From: Isoptericola halalbus
GTDB lineage: Bacteria; Actinomycetota; Actinomycetes; Actinomycetales; Cellulomonadaceae
Length of the DNA stretch: 32,095 nt
Assembly (NCBI GenBank): GCA_009663185.1
Contig: VJZX01000003.1
Location: 198,329 to 230,423, forward strand
Direction of reading: 5' to 3'
The position numbers and the translations under genes are program-made. A model generated the notes under the pieces. That model saw only the letters and a list, made by a program, of their open reading frames with translations. It had not been told where the DNA came from and did not search any database. Below are positions 1 through 7,088 of this stretch, in pieces; position 1 is the first letter of the stretch; the number at the start of each line of letters is the position of its first letter.

Positions 1-97
1 ACCGGCGGCCGCCCCAAGCCCGAGCGAAGGCGTGGGAGCGGTTGTACGCTCGACGGCGGACTCACGGCCGTGGACCCGGCCGGACCGAGGAGGAGCG

Positions 98-136
98 ATG
101 ATCGAGCGTCGGAGTGCAGGGACGGTGGTGCCGTGA
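98..136 (+). other. possible 12-codon leader ORF
   Basis: An ATG at 98 is preceded by a strong Shine-Dalgarno stretch (GAGGAGG at about 88-94). It opens a 12-codon frame that ends with TGA at 134-136. The stop overlaps, as GTGA, the GTG at 133 that is a good start for the ATPase gene. This looks like a translationally coupled leader. It is too short to support by coding statistics, and the Shine-Dalgarno match could be chance. Confidence 0.3.
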
Positions 137-591
137 CCTGCACCGAAGCTCCGCCACGCGTCGGAACCATGACCGTGGTGGGCACGTGGACGGTGCGCTC
201 GGTCGAGGAGGTCTCGGCCGTCCGGGCGGCCCTGGCGTCCCAGCTCCCGTGCGACTGTGCTGCGGCTCACTCCGGCGCGACGGACGACACCCTGAGCGGC
301 ATCCAGCGCATCATCCTCGTCGCGAGCGAGCTCGTGTCGAACGCGCTGCTGCACGCCGGTGGACCCGCGACCGTGCGGCTGCTGTGCGACGGGCGGTCCG
401 CGCTGCTCGACGTCGTCGACCGCAGCCCTGACATGCCGCCCGTCGTCGCCACCGACCGTGCGCTCGGGCAGGGCGGGTTCGGCCTGCACCTGGCACGACG
501 CGCGGCGCACACGGTGGGCTGGTACAGCACGTCGAGCGGCGAGAAGCACGTGTGGGCGCGGTTTACCGCCCCGGCCCTCGCGCCGAGGTAG
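133..591 (+). CDS. RsbW-like ATP-binding protein (HATPase_c_2, anti-sigma/serine kinase type)
   Basis: Small single-domain protein of the GHKL ATPase superfamily, as in bacterial anti-sigma-factor kinases. Visible motifs are the N-box (ELVSNALLHAGG), a DVVDRSP segment in the place of the G1 box, and the glycine-rich GQGGFGLHLARRAA (G2 box). Such proteins typically bind a sigma factor or phosphorylate an anti-anti-sigma factor, but no partner gene is present, so the target is unknown. I prefer GTG 133, which has AGGGA nine bases upstream and overlaps a short leader ORF. GTG 70 and ATG 169 are alternatives, and the frame is open to the window edge. The stop codon TAG lies inside the first copy of the 20-bp repeat, and the last 29 bases overlap the 3' end of rhaB on the other strand. 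It is probably unrelated in function to the sugar genes that follow. Confidence 0.8.
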   Translation: MTCTEAPPRVGTMTVVGTWTVRSVEEVSAVRAALASQLPCDCAAAHSGATDDTLSGIQRIILVASELVSNALLHAGGPATVRLLCDGRSALLDVVDRSPDMPPVVATDRALGQGGFGLHLARRAAHTVGWYSTSSGEKHVWARFTAPALAPR

Positions 592-2263
592 AACCGCGCT
601 CGCCGAGGTAGAACGGGATTCGGCGAGGTAGAACGTCTCCGCGTTCTACCTCGCCGGTTCTGGGGCTACCTGACCGAGCGCGGTTCTCCCTCGGCGGGTA
701 GGTCACCAGCTCGGTGCTCGCGACGACGACGTCGCGCAACGCGTCGAGACCACCCTCCAGCGCACCCACCGCCCGCGCCTGGACCAGGACGTTCCCGAGC
801 GCGGCGGCCTCGACCGGCCCCGCGACGACGGGCAGCCCGGTCGCCTCGGCCGTGAGCCGGCACAGCAGCTCGTTGCGCACCCCACCCCCGGCCACGTGCA
901 CCGCGGTCACCTCGACCCCCGCCAGCTCGCCCGCCTGGGACACGACGCGCGCGTATGCCGCCGCGAGGCTGTCGAGAACCGCCCGGGCCAACGCGGGGCG
1001 GGTGACCGGCACCTCCTGCCCCGCCGCCTCGGCCGCCGCGCAGAACCGGCGCGGCATGTCCCCCGGCGCGAGGAACGCGTCGTCGTCCAGGTCGATGACG
1101 CACCGCCCTCCCGACTCGTCGGCCGCGGCGGTGAGCAGCGCGACGATGTCCTCGGGATCGCCCGCACGCTCCCACTCGCGCAGGCACTCGTCGAGCACCC
1201 ACAGCCCCATGACGTTGCGCAGGTACCGCACGGTCCCGTCGAGCCCGAGCTCGTTCGTGAAGTTCGCCCCGCGGCTCGCCTCGCTGAGCACGGGCGCGTC
1301 GAGCTCTAGACCGACGAGCGACCACGTGCCGCTCGACACGTACGCCGCGACGCCGTCGGGCACGCGCTCGCCCGCAGGCCGCGCCCCGAGCGGGATCGCG
1401 GCGACGGCGGAGGCAGTGTCGTGCGACGCGACCGCGACGACGGGGACGTCACCGAGCCCGGTCTCGTCGGCCAGCGCAGGCAGCAGCGGCCCGACGACGG
1501 TGCCCGGCTCGACGAGGTCGGCCAGGACGTCCTTGAGCCCGGCCAGGGCCGGGTGCTCGGAACCGAGCCGGCCGAGCAGCTCGCTCGACCAGCCCCGGGC
1601 CCTCACGTCAAGCAGCCCGGTCGTGGACGCGTTCGTCACCTCGGCCACCCGCCGCCCGGTGAGCCAGCACGTGATCAGGTCGGGGATGAGCAGCAGCCCG
1701 CGCGCCGACGCCCACGCGGCCTCGCCCGAGCCCGCAACGAGCTGGAACTCCGTGGTGAACGGCAGGTGCTGCAGCCCGTTGACGGCATAGTGCTCGCGAG
1801 GGGAGACCCGCTCGTAGACACGCTCGGCCGCCCCGCGGATGCGCGGGTCGCGGTAGCTGCGGGGCGCTCCCAGGAGCACGCCGTCGGCGTCGAGCAGCCC
1901 ATAGTCCACGGCCCACGAGTCGACGCCGATCCCCGCGATGCGGGCTCCGCGACGCTCGGCCTCGCGGCCGGCCTCGCGCAGCCCGGCGACGATCCCGCGC
2001 CACAGCCCCAGGACGTCCCACCGCAGGTCGACGACGTCCCCGCCAGCACGCGGGACCGTGATCGGGCCGTTCGGGAACCGCCCGGTCTCGACAAGCTCGA
2101 CGCGCGGCGCCGTCGCCCCGCCCAGGGCGGCGACGCCGTCGTCGTGTACGCCGTCGTGCAGCACCCCGAGCATGACGCGGCCGCTCGTGGCGCCGAGGTC
2201 GACCGCGACGAACGCGGAGAGGACCTCGGCGCCGCGGGCATGGGGCACAGCCGACGCGCTCAT
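563..2263 (-). CDS. rhaB: L-rhamnulokinase (FGGY family), C-terminally extended
   Basis: Phosphorylates L-rhamnulose to L-rhamnulose 1-phosphate in the cytoplasm. FGGY-kinase features are the N-terminal phosphate loop VDLGATSGR (about residues 21-29), the substrate segment GIGVDSWAVDYGLL, the NGLQHLPFTTEFQL segment, VASHDTASA, YVSSGTWSLVG and the C-terminal ATP-site segment HVAGGGVRNELLCR. The ATG at 2263 overlaps the rhaEW stop as ATGA, so the two are translationally coupled at the end of the rhamnose operon. The kinase fold ends near VTYPPR at residue 525. The codon after it (688-686) is GAG in a repeat copy where the same position is TAG elsewhere. The frame therefore continues for 41 low-complexity residues encoded by the palindrome and stops at TAA 565-563, inside the convergent ATPase gene. 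The tail is probably a neutral read-through rather than a functional domain. Confidence 0.93.
   Translation of the reverse strand: MSASAVPHARGAEVLSAFVAVDLGATSGRVMLGVLHDGVHDDGVAALGGATAPRVELVETGRFPNGPITVPRAGGDVVDLRWDVLGLWRGIVAGLREAGREAERRGARIAGIGVDSWAVDYGLLDADGVLLGAPRSYRDPRIRGAAERVYERVSPREHYAVNGLQHLPFTTEFQLVAGSGEAAWASARGLLLIPDLITCWLTGRRVAEVTNASTTGLLDVRARGWSSELLGRLGSEHPALAGLKDVLADLVEPGTVVGPLLPALADETGLGDVPVVAVASHDTASAVAAIPLGARPAGERVPDGVAAYVSSGTWSLVGLELDAPVLSEASRGANFTNELGLDGTVRYLRNVMGLWVLDECLREWERAGDPEDIVALLTAAADESGGRCVIDLDDDAFLAPGDMPRRFCAAAEAAGQEVPVTRPALARAVLDSLAAAYARVVSQAGELAGVEVTAVHVAGGGVRNELLCRLTAEATGLPVVAGPVEAAALGNVLVQARAVGALEGGLDALRDVVVASTELVTYPPRENRARSGSPRTGEVERGDVLPRRIPFYLGERGSTSARGPGR
581..696. 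repeat. 116-bp palindrome of six repeat copies at 20-bp spacing
   Basis: Three forward copies of CGCCGAGGTAGAAC start at 581, 601 and 621 (the third reads CGGCGAGGTAGAAC). Three inverted copies start at 643, 663 (degenerate, about 10/14) and 683. Each forward copy pairs with an inverted copy around one centre at 638.5, so the whole segment is one long imperfect palindrome. The outer arms 581-602 and 675-696 match at 21 of 22 positions. The element sits between convergent genes and supplies the stop codon of the ATPase. It resembles a REP/BIME-type extragenic element rather than a CRISPR array, since it has no spacers and its orientation is symmetrical. Confidence 0.85.
621..656. terminator. 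core hairpin of the palindrome, likely bidirectional terminator
   Basis: Bases 621-635 and 642-656 form a perfect 15-bp stem with the 6-base loop TCTCCG. The hairpin lies between two convergent genes, where a bidirectional terminator is expected. Neither side has a clear T-tract, so termination efficiency is uncertain. On the minus strand the hairpin lies inside the extended rhaB reading frame. Confidence 0.55.
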
Positions 2264-4323
2264 CGCAGGAAGGCCTGCGCGACGCCGGCGTCGACGGGGA
2301 CGTGCAGGCCGGTCGTGTGCGAGAAGTCGGACGTGCACAGCGCGTAGACCGCGTTCGCGACGTGCTCGGGGAGCACCTCGCGCTTGAGCAGCGTGCGCTG
2401 GGCGTAGAACGAGCCCAGCTCCTCCTCGGGGATGCCGTAGGTCTTGGCGCGGTTGGCGCCCCAGCCCGAGGCGAAGATGCCCGAGCCGCGCACGACGCCG
2501 TCGGGGTTGATGCCGTTGACCTTGACGCCGTGCTCGCCGAGCTCGGCCGCGAGCAGCCGCACCTGGTGCGCCTGGTCGGCCTTGGTCGCCGAGTAGGCGA
2601 TGTTGTTGGGGCCGGCGAACACCGAGTTCTTCGAGGAGATGTAGACGATGTCGCCGCCGAGCTTCTGGTCGACGAGGATCCGCGCGGCGTTCTTGGACAC
2701 GAGGAACGAGCCCTTGGCCATGACGTCGTGCTGCAGGTCCCAGTCGGCCTCGGTCGTGTCGAAGAGCGACTTGCTCAGCGACAGCCCTGCGTTGTTGACG
2801 ACGATGTCGACCCCGCCGAACGCGAGGACGGCCTCGCGCAGTGCCGCCTGGACAGCGGCCTCGTCGGCGACGTTCGCCGCGAGGCCGATCGCGACGTCGG
2901 CGCTGCCGATCTCGGCCGCTACGGCCGACGCCTTCTCGGCGTCGAGGTCGGCGACGACCACGCACGCGCCCTCGGAGGCCAGGCGCTCGGCGATGGCCCT
3001 GCCGATGCCCGACGCCGCGCCCGTGACGAACGCGATGCGCGTCGCGAGCGGCTTGGGCTTGGGCCGGCGCTGGAGCTTGGCCTCCTCGAGCGCCCAGTAC
3101 TCGATGCGGAACTTCTCCGACTCGTCGATCGGCTGGTACCGCGACAGCGCCTCGGCGCCCCGCATGACGTTGATCGCGTTGACGTAGAACTCGCCCGCGA
3201 CGCGCGCGGTCTGCTTGTCGGTGCCGTAGGAGAACATGCCGACGCCCGGCACGAGGACGATCGCCGGGTCGGCGCCGCGGATGGCCGGCGGCTCCTCGCC
3301 CTTCGCGCGGGCCGCGGCGGCGCCCCGCTCGTAATAGGCGGTGTAGTCGGCGCGGTACTCCTCGTGCAGGCGCGGCAGGCGCTCGACGATCTCCTCGACG
3401 CTCGCGGTGGCCGGCAGGTCGACGACGAGCGGCTTGACCTTGGTCCGCAGGAAGTGGTCGGGGCACGAGGTGCCGAGCTCGGCCAGGCGCGGGTGCGCCT
3501 CGCGCGAGACGAACTCGAGCACGACGTCGGAGTCCGTGAAGTGGCCGACCTGCGGGTTGTCGTAGGACGCGATCGCGCGCAGGTGCGGCGCCAGGGCGGC
3601 GGCCTTCGCACGCCGCTCGTCCTCGGGCAGCGGCTCGTATCCCTCGAGGACCGGACCGAAGGGCTCGGCAGCCCCGTTGGCCTCGATGTACGCGGCGGCG
3701 GTCTCGATCATCCACAACGAGTTGCGCTCGGCCTCCTCGGACGTGTCACCCCAGGCGGTGACGCCGTGGCCGCCGAGGACCGTCCCGATCGCCTCGGGGT
3801 GCTGGGCCTTGATCGCCGCGATGTCGAGCCCGAGCTGGAAGCCCGGCCGGCGCCACGGGACCCACACGACCTTGCCGCCGAAGATCGTGGCGGTCAGCTC
3901 GGGACCGTCGACGGCCGTGGCGACGGCGATCCCGGCGTCGGGGTGGAGGTGGTCGACGTGCGCGGCGTCGACCAGGCCGTGCATGGCGGTGTCGATGCTC
4001 GGCGCGGCGCCACCCTTGCCGTGCAGGCAGTAGTCGAACGCGGCGACCATCTCGTCCTCGCGGTCGACGCCCGGGTAGACGTCCTGCAGGGCGCGCAGAC
4101 GGTCGAGCCGCAGCACCGCCAGGCCCTTCTCGGACAGCGTGCCGAGGTCGCCGCCAGAGCCCTTGACCCAGAGCAGCTCGACGTCATGCCCCGTGACCGG
4201 ATCCTTCTCGACGCCCTTGGCCGAGGTGTTGCCGCCGGCGTAGTTCGTGTTCCGCGGGTCCGCGCCCAGGCGGTTCGACCGGGCGACGAGCGCCTCCACG
4301 GCCGGGTTGGTCTGCGTGGTCAT
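2260..4323 (-). CDS. rhaEW: bifunctional L-rhamnulose-1-phosphate aldolase / L-lactaldehyde dehydrogenase
   Basis: A 687-residue fusion. The N-terminal class II aldolase domain carries NYAGGNTSAK (28-36 region) and zinc ligands in AHVDHLHPDAG (H125, H127) and GGHGVTAW (H186). It splits L-rhamnulose 1-phosphate into dihydroxyacetone phosphate and L-lactaldehyde. The C-terminal short-chain dehydrogenase domain has TGAASGIG (434-441), NNAG (510-513) and the catalytic YSATK (577-581). In the RhaEW family this domain oxidises lactaldehyde to lactate with NAD, which matches the arrangement described in Chloroflexus and Bacillus. The ATG at 4323 is preceded by GGGAGC and overlaps the esterase stop as ATGA. 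A longer in-frame opening upstream is arginine-rich and unlikely to be translated. Full-length and without visible defects. Confidence 0.94.
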   Translation of the reverse strand: MTTQTNPAVEALVARSNRLGADPRNTNYAGGNTSAKGVEKDPVTGHDVELLWVKGSGGDLGTLSEKGLAVLRLDRLRALQDVYPGVDREDEMVAAFDYCLHGKGGAAPSIDTAMHGLVDAAHVDHLHPDAGIAVATAVDGPELTATIFGGKVVWVPWRRPGFQLGLDIAAIKAQHPEAIGTVLGGHGVTAWGDTSEEAERNSLWMIETAAAYIEANGAAEPFGPVLEGYEPLPEDERRAKAAALAPHLRAIASYDNPQVGHFTDSDVVLEFVSREAHPRLAELGTSCPDHFLRTKVKPLVVDLPATASVEEIVERLPRLHEEYRADYTAYYERGAAAARAKGEEPPAIRGADPAIVLVPGVGMFSYGTDKQTARVAGEFYVNAINVMRGAEALSRYQPIDESEKFRIEYWALEEAKLQRRPKPKPLATRIAFVTGAASGIGRAIAERLASEGACVVVADLDAEKASAVAAEIGSADVAIGLAANVADEAAVQAALREAVLAFGGVDIVVNNAGLSLSKSLFDTTEADWDLQHDVMAKGSFLVSKNAARILVDQKLGGDIVYISSKNSVFAGPNNIAYSATKADQAHQVRLLAAELGEHGVKVNGINPDGVVRGSGIFASGWGANRAKTYGIPEEELGSFYAQRTLLKREVLPEHVANAVYALCTSDFSHTTGLHVPVDAGVAQAFLR

Positions 4324-5267
4324 CGTGCTGCTGCTCCCTCGGTGTGGTGCGGGGCTTCGTACGGAGGTTCGTGCGCGGTCCCGACGAGCGCGTCGACGGC
4401 GAGCCACGCGATGATCCGCGCGATGCTGCGCGCGGCGCCCGCAGTGTCGGGCTGGTTGAGATGGCCGTGCCTGGTCCCGTTCTCGCGGACGAGCAGGACG
4501 TCGACCCCCGCAGCGGCGAGCTCGGAGGCGTACGCCTCACCCGACGACCGCAGCCCGTCGCTGTCCGACGTGACGACGAAAGTCGGCGCCACGCCTCGGA
4601 GGTCCTGCCCGCCGGGAAACGCGTAGGGCGAGTCCGGGCCGTCGGTGTGGCCGAGGTAGTTGTCGTTCATCGCCCTGACGTTCGCGGGCGGGAAGCTGCC
4701 GCCGGGGATCGCGGCCACCTTGGCGGCGAGCTCGCCGGGGTGCGGGGGCAGCTCGTAGTGCGCCACCGGGTAGGCGAGGACGACGCTGCGCGGGTGCCGC
4801 CCGGCATCGCGCAGGCGCAGGGACGCCCCGGCGGCGAGGTTTCCGCCGGCGCTCGCGCCGCCGATCGACCACCGGTCGGGCGCGACGCCGAGCCCGGAGT
4901 CCTCGACCGCCCAGGCGAAGGCGAAGGCGAGCTCCTCGGAGGGCACCGGGAACCGGACGCCGCCCGAGGTCAGGGCTTCGCCCTCGCGCGCCGGGACGAG
5001 GCGGTAGTCGACGCTCACGACGGCGACCCCGGCCTCGGCGAGGCGCCGAGCGACCCAGTCGGCCTCCGCCATGTCGAGGTCGCCGTGCACGAACCCGCCG
5101 CCGTGCGCCCAGACGAGTCCCGCGACCTGCTCGACGCCGGCCGCCGGCTCGTACACGCGCACGCGCAGGTCGCCGTGCGGGCCGTGGAGCACGTGCTCGA
5201 CGGTCGCCACTGTTTCGGCGGAACCTTCCGACGCGGGGCCGCGCACCGCCGTCGTGCCGCTCGTCAC
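4320..5267 (-). CDS. alpha/beta-hydrolase, HSL-type esterase, in the rhamnose operon
   Basis: A 315-residue cytoplasmic carboxylesterase of the hormone-sensitive-lipase type; no signal peptide is seen. Motifs are the oxyanion HGGG (55-58), nucleophile GASAG (S139), acidic residue in SDSDGLR (D235 or D237) and histidine in RHGHLNQ (H267 or H269). The GTG at 5267 overlaps the rhaI stop as GTGA, and its stop overlaps the rhaEW ATG, so it is locked into the rhamnose operon between isomerase and aldolase. It has no role in the standard pathway. Because pectic rhamnogalacturonan I is O-acetylated, a reasonable inference is removal of acetyl groups from imported rhamnose or its oligosaccharides. Lactone or unrelated ester substrates cannot be excluded. 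Confidence 0.85.
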   Translation of the reverse strand: MTSGTTAVRGPASEGSAETVATVEHVLHGPHGDLRVRVYEPAAGVEQVAGLVWAHGGGFVHGDLDMAEADWVARRLAEAGVAVVSVDYRLVPAREGEALTSGGVRFPVPSEELAFAFAWAVEDSGLGVAPDRWSIGGASAGGNLAAGASLRLRDAGRHPRSVVLAYPVAHYELPPHPGELAAKVAAIPGGSFPPANVRAMNDNYLGHTDGPDSPYAFPGGQDLRGVAPTFVVTSDSDGLRSSGEAYASELAAAGVDVLLVRENGTRHGHLNQPDTAGAARSIARIIAWLAVDALVGTAHEPPYEAPHHTEGAAAR

Positions 5268-6430
5268 GCGCCCCACCCGGCCTGCTGGCCGCCGACGCGC
5301 TCGACGGCGATCCTCGCCTGGTAGCCCGACTCGGCGTACGCGGCCATGGGGTCGGCCGGCAGGCCGCGCTTCTCGCGGTACTCCGCCAGCAGCGGCCGCA
5401 CGTCGGTGTAGAACGCGTCCATGTAGATCGCGTTGGCGGTGAGCACGTCGCCCGCCTGCTGCGCCGCGGTCAGGGCGTCGCGGTCGAGCAGCAGGGCGCG
5501 GGCGGTCATCTCCTGGACGTTGAGCACCGAGCGGATCTGACCTGGCACCTTGTCCTCGATGTTGTGGCACTGGTCGAGCATGAGCGCGACGCCCGAGCCC
5601 TCGTCGAGGCCGCCGCCACGGACGACCTCGACCAGGATCCGGAAGAGCTGGAACGGGTCGGCCGCGCCCACGATGAGGTCGTCGTCGGCGTAGAAGCGCG
5701 AGTTGAAGTCGAACGAGCCGAGCTTCCCGAGCCGCAGCAGCTGCGCCACGATGAACTCGATGTTGGTCCCGGGCGCGTGGTGACCCGTGTCGAGGCAGAC
5801 GAAAGCCTTGTCACCGAGCGCGGCCACGTGCGCGTACGACGTGCCCCAGTCCGGCACGTCGGTGTGGTAGAACGCCGGCTCGAAGAACTTGTACTCGAGC
5901 ACCATGCGCTGGTCCGTCGACAGCTGGGCGTAGATCTCGGTCAGCGCCTCGTGCAGCAGGTCCTGGCGCGTGCGGATGTCGCTCTGGCCCGGGTAGTTGC
6001 TGCCGTCCGCGAGCCAGACCTTGAGGTCGCGCGATCCGGTCGCCCCCATGATCTCGATGCACTCGAGGTGGTGGTCGATGGCCTGGCGGCGAACGGCAGG
6101 GTCGGAGTGCGTGAGCGAGCCGAGCTTGTAGACGTCGTCCTGGAACGTGTTGGAGTTGATGGTCCCCAGGTCGACGCCGAGGTCGTTGGCGTAGCGCCGG
6201 AGCGCGGCGTAGTCGTCGACCTTGTCCCACGGGATGTGCAGCGCCACGGTGGGGGCGAGGCCCGTGAGCTCGTGCACCTTCGCGGCGTCGGCGATCTTCT
6301 CCTCGGGGTTGCGCGGCGTCCCCGGCGTGGCGAAGACCTTGAACCGGGTGCCCGAGTTGCCGTACGCCCAGGAGGGCACCTCGATGGCGAGCCGGTCCAG
6401 GACCGGGGTGATGTCGTCGAACGTGGGCAT
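5264..6430 (-). CDS. rhaI: L-rhamnose isomerase, RhaI type
   Basis: Interconverts L-rhamnose and L-rhamnulose; a metal-dependent xylose-isomerase-like TIM barrel. At 388 residues it belongs to the Pseudomonas stutzeri/Bacillus RhaI group rather than the E. coli RhaA group. Metal-site segments are visible: MVLEYKFFEPAFYH, VCLDTGHHAPGTN, GSFDFNSRFY and LMLDQCHNIEDK. The start at 6430 has GGAAGGA at good spacing, whereas an upstream in-frame ATG at 6475 would run into rhaM and lacks support. It follows rhaM by 13 bases, and its stop overlaps the esterase start. Intact. Confidence 0.95.
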   Translation of the reverse strand: MPTFDDITPVLDRLAIEVPSWAYGNSGTRFKVFATPGTPRNPEEKIADAAKVHELTGLAPTVALHIPWDKVDDYAALRRYANDLGVDLGTINSNTFQDDVYKLGSLTHSDPAVRRQAIDHHLECIEIMGATGSRDLKVWLADGSNYPGQSDIRTRQDLLHEALTEIYAQLSTDQRMVLEYKFFEPAFYHTDVPDWGTSYAHVAALGDKAFVCLDTGHHAPGTNIEFIVAQLLRLGKLGSFDFNSRFYADDDLIVGAADPFQLFRILVEVVRGGGLDEGSGVALMLDQCHNIEDKVPGQIRSVLNVQEMTARALLLDRDALTAAQQAGDVLTANAIYMDAFYTDVRPLLAEYREKRGLPADPMAAYAESGYQARIAVERVGGQQAGWGA

Positions 6431-6443
6431 GGTGCGTCCTTCC

Positions 6444-6806
6444 TCAGTCCTGGTCCTGGTGCCCGACGGCGGCACGGGCGTCGACCGCCTCCGCGGCGGC
6501 GAGCTGGGTCTCGAGGTGGAAGACCTCGGTGAGCTGGTCCATCTCGGCGTCGGGGCCGGCGCCGTCGAAGAACTCGGCCATCTCGGCCTGCCAGCGCGCG
6601 TTGACCTCGCGCAGCGCCATGCCGGCCTGCGCGGCGTCGAGATCCTTCGTCTCGAAGTAGCCGACGACGAGCCCGTCCGGGCGCGTGAAGAGCGAGTAGT
6701 TCTCCCAGCCCGTCTCGTGGAGCGCGCGCAGCATGTCGGGCCACACCGCGGCGTGGCGGCGCGCGTACTCGTCGAGCCGGTCGGGCCGGACCCGGAACTG
6801 GAACAT
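6444..6806 (-). CDS. rhaM: L-rhamnose mutarotase
   Basis: Interconverts alpha and beta anomers of L-rhamnose, supplying the form used by the isomerase. The family pattern is clear: a first beta strand followed by RPDRLDEYARRHAAVWPDM with the catalytic histidine, then ENYSLFTRPDGLVVGYFE and a C-terminal TEVFHLE. The ATG at 6806 gives 120 residues. Family members usually have a few residues before the first strand, so a start at GTG 6851 (or GTG 6863) is possible. Those candidates lie closer to the predicted transcription start near 6903. First gene of the rhamnose operon, divergent from the LacI regulator. Confidence 0.9.
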   Translation of the reverse strand: MFQFRVRPDRLDEYARRHAAVWPDMLRALHETGWENYSLFTRPDGLVVGYFETKDLDAAQAGMALREVNARWQAEMAEFFDGAGPDAEMDQLTEVFHLETQLAAAEAVDARAAVGHQDQD

Positions 6807-6889
6807 GACCCGTCGCCTGTCCGCGCCGGCTGGAGCTATCTGAGGAGCCACCGTCGGTCTCACTTCCCGCGTCTCCCTCGACGCGTCGA

Positions 6890-6938
6890 TGAAACGATTC
6901 AATAACCCGACGTTACACGGCTGGTGCGCGGTGTGCAA
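6890..6938 (-). promoter_or_regulatory. predicted rhamnose operon promoter with LacI-type operator
   Basis: Read on the minus strand, a -35 TTGCAC (6938-6933) and a -10 TAACGT (6915-6910) are separated by 17 bases. Directly downstream, at about +1 to +13, lies TTGAATCGTTTCA (6902-6890). This is an imperfect palindrome centred on CG, as is typical of LacI-family operators. The position would block initiation or early elongation. The same motif recurs at 6993 and 22861. Confidence 0.6.
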
Positions 6939-6992
6939 GACACCCGCCGCACCCGGGGAACGGCAGGCGCGACGGTCCGCCGCGAGCGTCTG

Positions 6993-7006
6993 TGAAACGT
7001 TACAAT
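6993..7006 (+). promoter_or_regulatory. operator overlapping the lacI -10 box
   Basis: TGAAACGTTACAAT contains a LacI-type palindrome (TGAAACGTTACA) and ends in a good -10 hexamer, TACAAT (7001-7006), 83 bases before the lacI ATG. No convincing -35 is seen. It differs from the site at 22862-22875 at a single base. Autoregulation of the regulator is the simplest reading. Confidence 0.6.
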
Positions 7007-7088
7007 CGGTACTGTGGAGCGCGTCCGGGAGAATGAACCGGCACAGCTCTTGGACCCACCGGGAACCTGTCGACGAGGAAGGGACCCC

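Noticed and set aside
581-696. CRISPR array
   Set aside because: Repeats are 14 bp at 20-bp spacing, half of them inverted, with no 30-bp spacers and no cas genes. The symmetry indicates a palindromic extragenic element.
563-3715. A very long minus-strand frame that could suggest a 1050-residue fusion ending in RhaB
   Set aside because: The part upstream of 2263 is antisense-free but out of frame with the well-conserved RhaEW protein. It has arginine-rich content typical of off-frame high-GC DNA. RhaB starts at the ATGA overlap at 2263.
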